Source: Geomonas agri (GTDB taxonomy: Bacteria; Desulfobacterota; Desulfuromonadia; Geobacterales; Geobacteraceae). Taken from it: a DNA stretch of 64,000 nucleotides. The notes under the pieces are model-generated. The model searched no databases. It was not told the origin of the DNA and saw nothing but the letters and a program-made list of their open reading frames with translations. Made by a program: the position numbers and the translations under genes. The stretch covers positions 2,392,799-2,456,798 of the forward strand of contig NZ_JAINZO010000001.1 of NCBI RefSeq assembly GCF_020179605.1, read 5' to 3'. Of the stretch, positions 41,924 through 52,935 are shown piece by piece. The first letter of the stretch is position 1. Each line of letters opens with the position of its first letter.

Positions 41924-43902
41924 AGTCGCGCCGCTACCAGTTCGGCTAGGTCGCGCGCCGCGAGATTCCCTTCCAGTCCGCCGGTCTTGATGCCGTCCTC
42001 GAACATGGTAAGGCAGAACGGGCAGTTGGAGACCAGCATCGGGGCATGCGTCTCTCCGGCCATCTGGACCCGCGCCGCGCTGATGCGGGTGCCCACCTTC
42101 TCCTCCGCAAGGATGCGCCCCCCTCCCCCGCCGCAGCAAAAACTCTCCATGCGGTTGCGGTCCATCTCCGCGATGTTGCCCCCCAGTCGCTGCAGTATCT
42201 CGCGCGGCGGCTCGAAGATGTCGGCGTAACGGCCGATGTAGCAGGAGTCGTGGTAGGTGCAGTCGAATGCATCGCCGGGGTTCAGCTTGAGGCGCCCCTC
42301 GTCCACCAGCTCGGCCAGGAAGGTGGTGTAGTGACGCACCGGAACATCCAGGCCGAGTTCGCGGTAGTCACGCGCCAGCGTGTTGAAGCAGTGCGGGCAG
42401 GTGGTGACGATGCTCTGCACGCCGTACCCCTTGATGCGCTCGATGTTCTCCTGGGCCATGGTCTGGTACAGGTACTCGTTACCCAGCTTGCGCGGCGGCT
42501 CGCCGCAGCACTTCTCCTCTTTGCCCAGGATACCGAGCCGGATGCCGGCCGCGGAGCAGATCTTGGCGAAGGCCTTGGCGACTTCCTTGTTCCTGCGGTC
42601 GAAGGAGGCGTAGCAGCCGACGAAGTACATCACGTCGAAGGGCTCACCGCTCTCAAGGGTGACCACATCCAGCCCCTCGGCCCAGGCGCCGCGCTCGGCC
42701 CAGGCGAGCCCGAAGGGGTTGCCGTTCACCTCGTAGTTGCCCATGGCCGTGCGCACCTCGTCGCCGGGGAACTTCCCCTCCATGAGCGCCAGGTTGCGGC
42801 GCATTTCAAGGATCTTGTTGACGTGCTCGATGTCGACCGGGCAGATCTCCTGGCAGGCGCGGCAGGTGGTGCAGTCCCAGAGCACCTCCTCGGTGACGTA
42901 GCGGCACAGGTCCCCCTGCGGCTCGTTGAGCGCCATCTCCCCCACCTGCTGCACCACCCGCATCGGCGAGAGTGGCTTTTCGGTGTTCCAGGCCGGACAG
43001 CGGTCCTGACAGCGCTTGCAGAGGGTGCAGGCGTCGGCGTCGTAGATGTCCTTCCAGGCCAGATCAGTGACCTTGGCAGTACCGTACTGCTCCGCGCCCT
43101 CGTCCTCGAGGTCGATGGTGGTGATGGCCCCCTTGGGGCGCAGATCGGTGAACAGGTAATTGGCCGGATCGGTAAAGAGGTGCCGGAGTTTGGTGAAGGG
43201 GATAGCGACGATGAAGGCCATGGCCAGGAAGAAGTGCCCCCACCACAGAGCCTTGTGCGTCAGGGAGATGGTGGTGAAGTCCATCCCCGCGAACAGGGGG
43301 GTGAGCAGCAGCCCGCCGGGGGAGAGCCGGGCCAGCTCCGGGTTCTGATGCACCTCGGTGGCGGCCATCCGGAGCGCCTCCACCACGAAACCGGTGACCA
43401 GGATGGTGAACAGGAGCGCGTGGGCCAGGTAGTCGTCCCTCTTGGTGGGGAGCGCCGGGGGGCGGACCAGGAAACGGCGAACGAACAGCCCGCCCAGCAT
43501 GAGGATGGCGATGATGCCGGCCAGGTCAAGGGTGAGGGAATAGCCTTTGTAGAAGGTCCCCTTGAGAAAGGTCCACCCCGCGAGCGGCGCGGTGAAGTCG
43601 ACTTGCAGCATGATGAGCAGCGTGCCGATGAAGAGGAGCAGAAAGCCCCAGAAAAAGAATGCGTGCAGCGTGCCCGGAACCTGGACCCGGAGCACCTTGG
43701 CTTGGGTCAGCGCGCCGCGCACCATGAGTTTCAGGCGCAGCGACAACTGGTCCAGCCGCTCTAGCGTTTTTCCCTGCCGGTACAGCGGCAGCCGCGACCG
43801 GAATCCCCAGGCACACCCTCCCACGGCGAGGAAGGCGAACAGGTACATGACCCAGATGAGGCCATGGTTGACGTTCCAGTAGATCTCGCGTGTCGCTTCC
43901 AT
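41920..43902 (-). CDS. Membrane Fe-S oxidoreductase, EMO/HdrD-like (NarI–4Fe4S–CCG)
   Basis: 660 residues from ATG 43902 (AGAGGTG upstream). N-terminal five- or six-helix NarI-like heme b domain (about 15-245), two CX2CX2CX3CP ferredoxin clusters (CTLCKRCQDRCP, CTTCRACQEICP), then two CCG domains (CCGEPPRKLG and CCGGGGGRI). This is the architecture of EtfAB:menaquinone oxidoreductase, which passes electrons from acyl-CoA dehydrogenase-reduced ETF to menaquinone. No etfAB genes flank it here, so the electron donor is unproven. Confidence 0.87.
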   Translation of the reverse strand: MEATREIYWNVNHGLIWVMYLFAFLAVGGCAWGFRSRLPLYRQGKTLERLDQLSLRLKLMVRGALTQAKVLRVQVPGTLHAFFFWGFLLLFIGTLLIMLQVDFTAPLAGWTFLKGTFYKGYSLTLDLAGIIAILMLGGLFVRRFLVRPPALPTKRDDYLAHALLFTILVTGFVVEALRMAATEVHQNPELARLSPGGLLLTPLFAGMDFTTISLTHKALWWGHFFLAMAFIVAIPFTKLRHLFTDPANYLFTDLRPKGAITTIDLEDEGAEQYGTAKVTDLAWKDIYDADACTLCKRCQDRCPAWNTEKPLSPMRVVQQVGEMALNEPQGDLCRYVTEEVLWDCTTCRACQEICPVDIEHVNKILEMRRNLALMEGKFPGDEVRTAMGNYEVNGNPFGLAWAERGAWAEGLDVVTLESGEPFDVMYFVGCYASFDRRNKEVAKAFAKICSAAGIRLGILGKEEKCCGEPPRKLGNEYLYQTMAQENIERIKGYGVQSIVTTCPHCFNTLARDYRELGLDVPVRHYTTFLAELVDEGRLKLNPGDAFDCTYHDSCYIGRYADIFEPPREILQRLGGNIAEMDRNRMESFCCGGGGGRILAEEKVGTRISAARVQMAGETHAPMLVSNCPFCLTMFEDGIKTGGLEGNLAARDLAELVAARL

Positions 43903-43998
43903 ACGGCACCTCTGCAGTTGCGGAATTGGCAAACTATATCCGAAGAGGGCGCTCCAGGATAGAGAAAATCTAATAGGCGGGTTTTTAGGCAGGATCAG

Positions 43999-44955
43999 CT
44001 AGACGTGGTTGCGCAGCATGAGTTCCGCCGGGTGAGGGGAGAGGTAGACCTGCTGGCGCAGGTACTCCTGACGGTACTTGGCGACGTAATGCTTGAGCAT
44101 GGTCAAAGGCACCACCAGCGGCACCAGCCCGTCGTGATACTGCTCGATGAGCTGCAAAAGTTCCTGCTTTTCCTCGGCCGCGAGATCTTTCTTGAAGTAC
44201 CCCATGATGTGCATCAGCACGTTGGTCTGCTTCTTCGCGGTCGCGTGCAGCTCCAGGGCCTTCATGTAGAGCTCCTGGTAACGCTCCAGCAGTTCTGGAA
44301 AGGCGATTTCCTTCCCCCTGGCCACCAGCGCCCCCAGTTCACGGTAGAGCTGGATGCTGTGCGACATGATCAGCAGCTTCTGGCAGGTGTGAAACTGCAC
44401 CAGCTTGCCCAGGTCGGGCTTCTCGGCGAGAAAGTCTTTCCAGCGCCGGAAAGCGAAGACGCGCTCAATGAAGTTTTCCCGCAGCACAGGGTCGTTCAGC
44501 CTCCCCTCTTCCTCCATGGGGAGCTGCGGGAAACGGCGCGCCACTGCGGCGGCGAAGAGGCCGCTGCCGCTCAGCGGAGGCATCCCCTCCCGGTACACCT
44601 TGACCCGGAACAGCCCCGACGAGGGGGAGCCCTTCTTGAAGATGAAGCCACACAGGTCCTCGTGCGCCAGCTGCTCCACCTTGTTCCGGCAGAACTCGAG
44701 CATTTGGTCGGTCTTGTCGATGCGGGTCCGGTGCGTCATGAGCCGCGGCTGCTCCGGGTCCCCTTCCAGGCGCATCGCCTCGCGCGGCGTGGTCATGCCG
44801 CACTCCACCTCGGGGCAGACCGGCACGAAGCTGAAGAACCGCCCCAGCACCCCGGTGAGGTAGGGGTCGTGCTTATGGCCGCCGTCGTAGCGCACCTTCT
44901 CCCCCAACAGACAGGAGGAGACGCCTATTTTTATGGGTGCCCCGGATTCGGACAT
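43999..44955 (-). CDS. DUF523–DUF1722 fusion (TudS/YbgA-like)
   Basis: 318 residues. N-terminal DUF523 (about 8-150: SSCLLGEKVRYDGGHK, CPEVECGM, DLCGFIFKKGSPSSG) and C-terminal DUF1722 (about 190-305: FHTCQKLLIMSHS, HIMGYFKK). DUF523 includes TudS, a [4Fe-4S] thiouracil desulfidase; the conserved cysteines are present. DUF1722 is of unknown role. A thio-base salvage or desulfuration function is possible. Monocistronic. Confidence 0.9.
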   Translation of the reverse strand: MSESGAPIKIGVSSCLLGEKVRYDGGHKHDPYLTGVLGRFFSFVPVCPEVECGMTTPREAMRLEGDPEQPRLMTHRTRIDKTDQMLEFCRNKVEQLAHEDLCGFIFKKGSPSSGLFRVKVYREGMPPLSGSGLFAAAVARRFPQLPMEEEGRLNDPVLRENFIERVFAFRRWKDFLAEKPDLGKLVQFHTCQKLLIMSHSIQLYRELGALVARGKEIAFPELLERYQELYMKALELHATAKKQTNVLMHIMGYFKKDLAAEEKQELLQLIEQYHDGLVPLVVPLTMLKHYVAKYRQEYLRQQVYLSPHPAELMLRNHV

Positions 44956-45533
44956 GAAGAACCTCCACTGTGCCTTTTAATTGGCCGGGAGACATTGTGG
45001 CAGAAAAACAGCCCCTGCGCCAGCAAGAAGGGAGGAATTTCAGAACAGCGGCGCTTCCTGGCAGAACAGCCCTTCGCCGATGCACAGCCGTACCTGCCGG
45101 GGAGGTTGCGGCATCCTCAGGTCGTGCCGGGAAACAAAGTTGGTGTTACGGTCCTGCAGAGGCTGCTGTTTGGGGTGGCGGTTTTCCCTCCGGTCGGGGG
45201 ATGATTTGAGCGTCAAGAACACGGGGTTGCTCCTTTTGGGACAGTATAGGCAGACCCACATGTGTATGCAACAATTCAACCAAAGACATAACCACATGAT
45301 TTAACGTCCCTACCCATGACAAAGCCATGCAAAATATTCGACAATGGCACAAAACAACATCACAACGTGTCGAGCCGTTGACAGAACCCGCCATCATAAA
45401 GAGGAAAGCCACCGCCGCTGCTACTGCCCCTTCATCCTCTCATACAACCTGCAACAATTGAACATTCAGCACTATCTGATATAAACCTATCTGTTGTGTT
45501 TCGTCATCATGCTGTGCAAAACGAAGCGGAGAC
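44956..45533. other. 578-nt intergenic region without a supported gene
   Basis: GC-rich up to about 45210, then AT-rich. A frame of 79 codons on the plus strand (start about 44970) has no ribosome site or recognisable sequence. The promoter at 45458-45485 serves the hybrid kinase. Confidence 0.45.
45458..45485 (+). promoter_or_regulatory. Sigma-70 promoter of the hybrid histidine kinase
   Basis: TTGAAC (45458-45463), 16-nt spacer, TATAAA (45480-45485), about 50 nt upstream of the start codon. Confidence 0.55.
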
Positions 45534-48351
<2,818 letters not shown>

Positions 48352-48359
<8 letters not shown>

Positions 48360-50421
48360 GCCCGTACTGCTCCTGCACCTCCGCCGGGGCCTCTTCGAAC
48401 CCCTGGAACTCCATGGTGTAGCTGCCGCGCCCCTTGGTTGCGCTACGCAGCTCGGTCATGTAGCCGAACATCTCCGCGAGGGGAACGGTGGCCTTGACCA
48501 GCTCCAGTTCGCCACGCTGGTCCAGTCCTTCCACCCGGCCCCGTTTCTGCTGTAGCCCTCCGAGCACCTTTCCCAGGTATTCTGTCGGTGTCTCCAACTC
48601 CAGTTTCATGATCGGCTCCAGCAGCATGGGCGCCCCCTCCCGCGCCGCCAGTACCACGCCCCGCTGGGCCGCTCCTCGCAGGGCGAGCTCCGACGGTGCC
48701 GGTGCGCCCGTCTCCACCGGGACCTCCAGCACCCGCACCTCCAGGTCGGTCAGCGCGTACCCGGTAAGGCTGCCGCCGCTGCACGCATCCAGCAGGCCGT
48801 CCTGTACCGCCGCCAGTAGTTCGGCGGTGATCGGGGAGGCTGGGGTCGGGAGCACGGTCCTGATGCCGCTGTTCCGGGGAAGCGGGGCCAGGCGCAGCAA
48901 GAGCTCGGCAGGTTCCGGGCGCTTGTCCGCCAGCGCCTGGAACACCTCGTGCCGGGTCACCTCGCGCCTGAGCGTTTCGCGGTACACCACCCGAGGCCGC
49001 CCCGTTTTCACCTGCACGCCGTATTCGCGCCGCAGCCGGTCGATAACGATCTCCAGGTGCAATTCACCCATTCCGGTCAGGATGGTTTGCCCGGTCTCCT
49101 TGTCCTCATGCACCCGGAAGGTCGGATCCTCCCACTGGAAGAACTCCAGCGTTCCCAGGAGATGCGCCCGGTCCTCCACCCCCTTCGCCTCCACTGCCAG
49201 GGAGACCACCGGTTCGGGCACACTGACCCCTTCCAGGAGCAGGGGATGGCCGGGATCGCAGAGGGTATCTCCGGTCAGGGTCGACTGGCAGCCGGTTACC
49301 GCCACGATGTCGCCCGCTACCGCCTCGGCGACCTCCTCCCTTCGGTGCGCGTGCATCCTGAACAGGTGCCTGAAGCGCTCGCTGCCGCCGCGGCTGGCGT
49401 TCAACAGGGTGGCCCCGGCCTTCACCCGGCCCGAGTAGATGCGCAGGTAGGTGAGGCGCCGCCCCTCCTCCGCCATCACCTTGAAGGCCAGCGCGCGCAG
49501 GGGCTGACCTGGATCGCAGGTGAATCTCTCCGCCTCGCCGTCGTCGGGACGCCTCCCCACCATCGCCGGGAGGTCCAGGGGGGACGGCAGGTAAAGGCAC
49601 ACCGCGTCGAGCACCGGCTGCACCCCCTTGTTGCGCAGGGCCGACCCCAGCAGCACCGGAAAGATCTGGCACGACAGCGTCCCCTTGCGCAAGGCCCGCT
49701 GCAGGGCGGCCGCCGCCACCTTGTGTCCCTCCAGGAACTCCGCCATGACCTGGTCGTCGAAGTCTGCAACCACCTCCGTCAACTCCAGCCGTGCCTGTTG
49801 TACCGATTCCTGGTACTCGGCCGGCACCGGCGCCCGCAGCACCGTCCTGCCCAGGTCCTGGTCGGAGAAGGTGAGCACCTCTTCGCCGACCAGGTCGATC
49901 ACCCCGCCGAAAGCGGTTTCGGTCCCCAGTGGCAACTGCAGCAAGGCTGCCCGCGCCCCCAGACGTTCCTCCATGTGCGCCAGCACGTGACCGTGATCCG
50001 CCCCCATGCGATCCATCTTGTTGATCAGGCAGACCCGGGGCACCCGGTAGCGGTCGGCCTGTCGCCAGACCAGTTCGCTTTGGGGCTGCACCCCCTCGAC
50101 CGCACTAAAGATGGCCACCGCTCCATCCAGAACTCGGACGCTGCGCTCCACCTCGATGGTGAAATCGATGTGCCCCGGGGTATCGATCAGGTTGAGCCAG
50201 TGGTCACCCCAGCGGCAGGAGGTGGCGCTGGCGGTGATGGTTATGCCGCGTTCCTGTTCCTGCGGCATCCAGTCCATGACCGCTTGGCCGTCGTGCACCT
50301 CCCCCATCTTGTGTGTTTCTCCGCTGTAGAAGAGGATACGTTCCGTGACCGTAGTCTTCCCCGCATCGATGTGGGAGATGATGCCTATGTTTCGGATATG
50401 AGCTACGTCAGGGGCTGAAAT
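48352..50421 (-). CDS. fusA2: Elongation factor G paralogue (second EF-G)
   Basis: About 689 residues. GTPase motifs HIDAGKTT (G1), DTPGH (G3), NKMD (G4); EF-G domains II-V follow, with VVYRETLRR and a C-terminal GRGSYTMEFQGFEEAP. Lone location, away from rpsL/rpsG/tuf, suggests a specialised paralogue. Start problem: AAAGGAGA sits 7 nt before an ATT codon (50421), and no ATG or GTG lies between it and IRNIGI. An ATT start would give the usual EF-G N-terminus. The nearest upstream ATG in frame is 50526 and has a poor site. Confidence 0.88.
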
Positions 50422-50575
50422 CGTCGTTCTCCTTTGGACGCTAGCAATGGAACAGTGGCCCGAAAAGTTCAATGATATCCGACCATCTGCAGAAGTCAAA
50501 AAGGGAAGTACAGGTACTGCCGCCATCCTTTCTGTTACTTTATGTGCGCGGTATGTTGACATCCCATCCAGCATG

Positions 50576-50592
50576 CATTAGTTTTTACTAAT
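50576..50592. promoter_or_regulatory. Inverted-repeat operator candidate (ATTAGT-N4-ACTAAT), copy 2
   Basis: CATTAGTTTTTACTAAT is a perfect 6-4-6 inverted repeat, 16/17 identical to 24892-24908. It lies just downstream of TTGACA (50556-50561), near the expected transcription start of the BON gene. Confidence 0.5.
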
Positions 50593-50643
50593 TCAACTAC
50601 ACCAGTTGCCCCAATACCACACCTTAAGGAGGAAGTTGCCACA

Positions 50644-51102
50644 ATGAAAACGATCAATCTTCTACTCGCTGCCACACTTTCAGCCGCCGTCGCCTTGAGT
50701 GCACCGCTCCCGCTGCAGGCCTCCCAGAACAAGGCCGACACCGCGAAGGCCGACAACACCAAGAAAAATAAGGAAGAGAACAAGGGCGCCACCGCCGACC
50801 AGCAGAAGGAGAACAAGACCGACCGGGAGATCACCCGCGAGATCAGGCGCACGGTGGTGAAGGACAAGTCCCTGTCCATCACTGCTCATAACGTCAAGAT
50901 CATCACCAAGGACGGGCACGTAACCCTGAAAGGGCCGGTAAAGAGCGAAGGCGAGAAGAAGACGGTGGAAAAGGCGGCAGTCGCCGTGGTCGGCAAAGGG
51001 AGGGTTAGCAACGAACTGGAAATTGCGCCGCCCAAGGAGAAGAAAGAGAAGAAGGTTAAGAAGGAAAAGACCGACCAGAAAGACCAGAAGGAGCAGAAGT
51101 AG
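50644..51102 (+). CDS. Exported BON-domain protein
   Basis: 152 residues. Signal peptide (about 1-26, ending LQA-SQ), a Lys/Asp/Asn-rich linker, one BON domain (about 60-125: TDREITREIRRTV, VKIITKDGHVTLKGPVKS), and a Lys/Glu-rich coil to the end. BON proteins such as OsmY act in the periplasm under osmotic or envelope stress. AAGGAGG precedes the ATG. Operator candidate upstream. Confidence 0.87.
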   Translation: MKTINLLLAATLSAAVALSAPLPLQASQNKADTAKADNTKKNKEENKGATADQQKENKTDREITREIRRTVVKDKSLSITAHNVKIITKDGHVTLKGPVKSEGEKKTVEKAAVAVVGKGRVSNELEIAPPKEKKEKKVKKEKTDQKDQKEQK

Positions 51103-51132
51103 TTCCCTAGCAGGACCGTGTGCAATCGGGAA

Positions 51133-51171
51133 AAGGGGACAGGCTACTTTGACGCAAAAGCCTGTCCCCTT
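51133..51171. repeat. GGGGACAGGCT hairpin repeat, copy 3
   Basis: AAGGGGACAGGCT (51133-51145) pairs perfectly with AGCCTGTCCCCTT (51159-51171), 13-nt loop. Same core as 41843-41923 and 54127-54159. Confidence 0.8.
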
Positions 51172-51187
51172 GTATCTATCAAATGAA

Positions 51188-51218
51188 AAAGGCCGGGCTG
51201 CATAGTAGCCCGGCCTTT
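51188..51218. terminator. Bidirectional terminator
   Basis: AAAGGCCGGGCT (51188-51199) pairs with AGCCCGGCCTTT (51207-51218), 7-nt loop, T-rich on both strands. Serves the BON gene and the convergent 57-aa gene. Confidence 0.85.
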
Positions 51219-51240
51219 GCCGTTGGTGCGGCCGACAGAG

Positions 51241-51414
51241 TTAGCGGTTGCGCCGCTCCTGCCTGCGGGCCACCAGCAGTTCCCACTGCCGCTGAACCTC
51301 CTCCGGCGCGTAGCGCTTGAAGAAGCGGGGGAAAAACCTGGCAATGAGCCTGTCTTCCCAGGTGAAAGTGGCGACCCAGCGTTCGGCGGGATCCTTATCG
51401 CGTCCTTCTTTCAT
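51241..51414 (-). CDS. Small basic hypothetical protein, 57 aa
   Basis: ATG 51414 has GAGGTG upstream. MKEGRDKDPAERWVATFTWE, then DRLIARFFPRFFKRYAPEEVQRQWELL and an Arg-rich end. Probably helical; no family recognised. 13 nt downstream of the exported protein at 51428, so co-transcribed. A start 4 codons earlier is possible. Confidence 0.6.
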   Translation of the reverse strand: MKEGRDKDPAERWVATFTWEDRLIARFFPRFFKRYAPEEVQRQWELLVARRQERRNR

Positions 51415-51427
51415 GCTGCACCTCACA

Positions 51428-51787
51428 TCACCAGCGTCCGGTCAGCTGCACCTGGCGCGCCGAAGCCTTCACCCACAGTTTGCCGTTGATCAATTCTCCG
51501 AGGACTGTGCCGGTCGCGGCTCCCAGCCCGTCTGCAAGTAAATCATACCAACTGAAGTGGCTCCCGGTAAACTCATCCCCGACTTCGATGGCGAAGCCCG
51601 GAACCATGGCCAGTCCAGTGGCTGCGATCACCCGCTTGGGCCGTTCCAGGTCCGTGGCGTGATATAGGACCGTGTCCGAGGCGAGGCCCAAGACGGCACC
51701 GCCGCTGAAATGGGAGATCTTGTCCCCTTCGAGTGCGTGGGCCGGCATGACAAAGAATAATGTGAGGAGAGCGATGGCCGTTTTCAT
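51428..51787 (-). CDS. Exported or membrane protein of YfiM-like appearance
   Basis: 119 residues. Signal peptide MKTAIALLTLFFVMPAHA. The mature protein has HFSGGAVLGLASDTVLYH and WYDLLADGLGAATGTVLGEL, two Gly/Ala-rich hydrophobic segments with conserved-looking His and Asp. This pattern resembles the YfiM/DUF2279 group of small periplasmic or outer-membrane-associated proteins. Assignment is by appearance only. AGGAGG upstream of ATG. Confidence 0.65.
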   Translation of the reverse strand: MKTAIALLTLFFVMPAHALEGDKISHFSGGAVLGLASDTVLYHATDLERPKRVIAATGLAMVPGFAIEVGDEFTGSHFSWYDLLADGLGAATGTVLGELINGKLWVKASARQVQLTGRW

Positions 51788-51908
51788 AGCTGTAACCTCC
51801 TGTACCCGTGTGCCGCGTTCGATTGCACTCTGTGCCTACAGGAAAAGCCGATACAGGCCAACATTTTACCCAATTGCCGCTTCCTGACTACCGCCCACTG
51901 GCATTTTT

Positions 51909-51924
51909 ATTGACTATTACTAAT
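51909..51924. promoter_or_regulatory. Weak third copy of the ATTAGT-type inverted repeat
   Basis: ATTGACTATTACTAAT keeps the 6-4-6 layout and the right half ACTAAT, but the left half differs. It lies between the divergent genes at 51787 and 52025. Confidence 0.25.
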
Positions 51925-52024
51925 AATGCACAACAGCGCTCGGCCTTGCAGCATCGGGGTTTGTTGTATAATATCCGTTGTCGCAGCAACCAGCGATACC
52001 ATTGGGCATTGAAGGAGCGACTAT

Positions 52025-52447
52025 ATGAACAAGCAAGAGATACTGGACTTTCTGAACTCCAACCCGATATTCCAAATGGCCACCGCCGACGGTGACACGC
52101 CCCACGTGCGAGGCATGCTTTTATACAGGGCCGATGAGAACGGCATCGTTTTCAACACCGGCAAGATCAAGGACCTTTACCACCAGTTGACCAAGAATCC
52201 CAAGGTAGAACTCTGCTTCAGTAACGGCATATTCGAGAACCTGATCCAGGTCCGCATCACCGGCACCGTAGAAGCGCTGGAGGATCTGGACCTGAAAAAG
52301 GAGATCGTAGCCAAGCGTGACTTCCTGAAACCGTGGATCGACAAGGTCGGCTACGATCAGCTTGCCGTGTACGTGCTGAGGAAGGGTAGCGCCACCGTCT
52401 GGACCATGGCCACCAACACCGATCCCAAGGAATACATCCAGCTCTAG
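52025..52447 (+). CDS. Pyridoxamine 5'-phosphate oxidase-fold flavin-binding protein
   Basis: 140 residues. FMN-binding split barrel: NPIFQMATADGDTPHVRGMLL, FNTGKIKDLYHQLTKNPKVELCF, IQVRITGTVEAL. Short members of this family are flavin-dependent reductases or binding proteins rather than PdxH. GGAG upstream of ATG; TATAAT at 51967-51972 is a likely -10 box. Confidence 0.87.
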   Translation: MNKQEILDFLNSNPIFQMATADGDTPHVRGMLLYRADENGIVFNTGKIKDLYHQLTKNPKVELCFSNGIFENLIQVRITGTVEALEDLDLKKEIVAKRDFLKPWIDKVGYDQLAVYVLRKGSATVWTMATNTDPKEYIQL

Positions 52448-52472
52448 ACAAACAGTGACTGCGCAAACAAAG

Positions 52473-52501
52473 AAGGCGTCTCCATCGACGGAGCGCCTTT
52501 T
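52473..52501 (+). terminator. Terminator after the PNPOx-fold gene
   Basis: AAGGCG-TCTCC pairs with GGAG-CGCCTT (one bulge), with TTTT following. 26 nt after the stop. Just beyond it is a tandem pair TGACTCGAC (about 52509-52526). Confidence 0.7.
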
Positions 52502-52597
52502 CTCGTGCTGACTCGACTGACTCGACTGTTCGTCCCAGTGTGTCAGGTCGGCCATTTTGTATTGACAGGACAAATATCATTTTATTACCCTGTGAAT

Positions 52598-52705
52598 AAG
52601 TAAAGGGGAGTAGTTATCGGTCACCGACAAGACCGATCCGTTTTTCGTCAATACGGCTTTCGGGCCCGGGAACGGAGCAAAGCAGCGCCAACAAGACCTT
52701 TATCC
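52598..52705 (+). ncRNA. yybP-ykoY (Mn2+) riboswitch
   Basis: AAAGGGGAGTAG (52602-52613) at the 5' end and ACAAGACCTTTATC (about 52691-52704) at the 3' end are the conserved P1-proximal elements of the yybP-ykoY motif. A two-arm GC-rich interior lies between (CGGTCACCG, CGGGCCCGG). These RNAs bind Mn2+ and typically control MntP or TerC/YkoY-type exporters. Here a TerC gene follows, which supports the call. Confidence 0.85.
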
Positions 52706-52735
52706 ATGGCATAGGCCGGGGTAAAGGTTTTTTTT
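52696..52735 (+). terminator. Riboswitch expression platform terminator
   Basis: ACCTTTATCC (52696-52705) pairs with GGGTAAAGGT (52719-52728), one G·U, followed by eight T (52728-52735). The left arm is also the 3' strand of aptamer P1, so Mn2+ binding should block the terminator and turn the gene on. An alternative stem GCCGGGGTA/TACCCCGGC (52715-52745) also forms. Confidence 0.8.
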
Positions 52736-52772
52736 ATACCCCGGCGACAGACACAATCGACGGAGGTACACA

Positions 52773-52925
52773 ATGAAAAGGATGACAAAAGAGTTCGGCT
52801 CCAAGGTCCGTGATCGCATCCGCGAGTGGCTGGACGCCTTGTTACCCGTCGTACTCCCTCCGGTTCCAGTTCCAGTTCCGGTACCGGTGAAGGATGACAG
52901 GCGCAACCGCGGGTTCACAAGATGA
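52773..52925 (+). CDS. Small proline/valine-repeat protein, 50 aa
   Basis: CGGAGG (52761-52766) 6 nt before ATG 52773; stop 52923-52925. MKRMTKEFGSKVRDRIREWL is followed by LPPVPVPVPVPVKDDRRNRG. A basic amphipathic helix then a Pro-Val tract. The stop is 10 nt before the TerC start, so it is in the Mn2+ riboswitch operon. Could be a real microprotein or a leader ORF coupling translation to terC. Confidence 0.55.
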   Translation: MKRMTKEFGSKVRDRIREWLDALLPVVLPPVPVPVPVPVKDDRRNRGFTR

Positions 52926-52935
52926 GGTGACAGCC

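Noticed and set aside
44970-45209. A 79-codon frame in the gap before the hybrid kinase
   Set aside because: No ribosome site or family features; GC-rich antisense frames overlap it equally well.
52509-52526. TGACTCGAC tandem pair as a regulatory repeat
   Set aside because: Only two short copies directly after a terminator; no gene starts nearby on that side.
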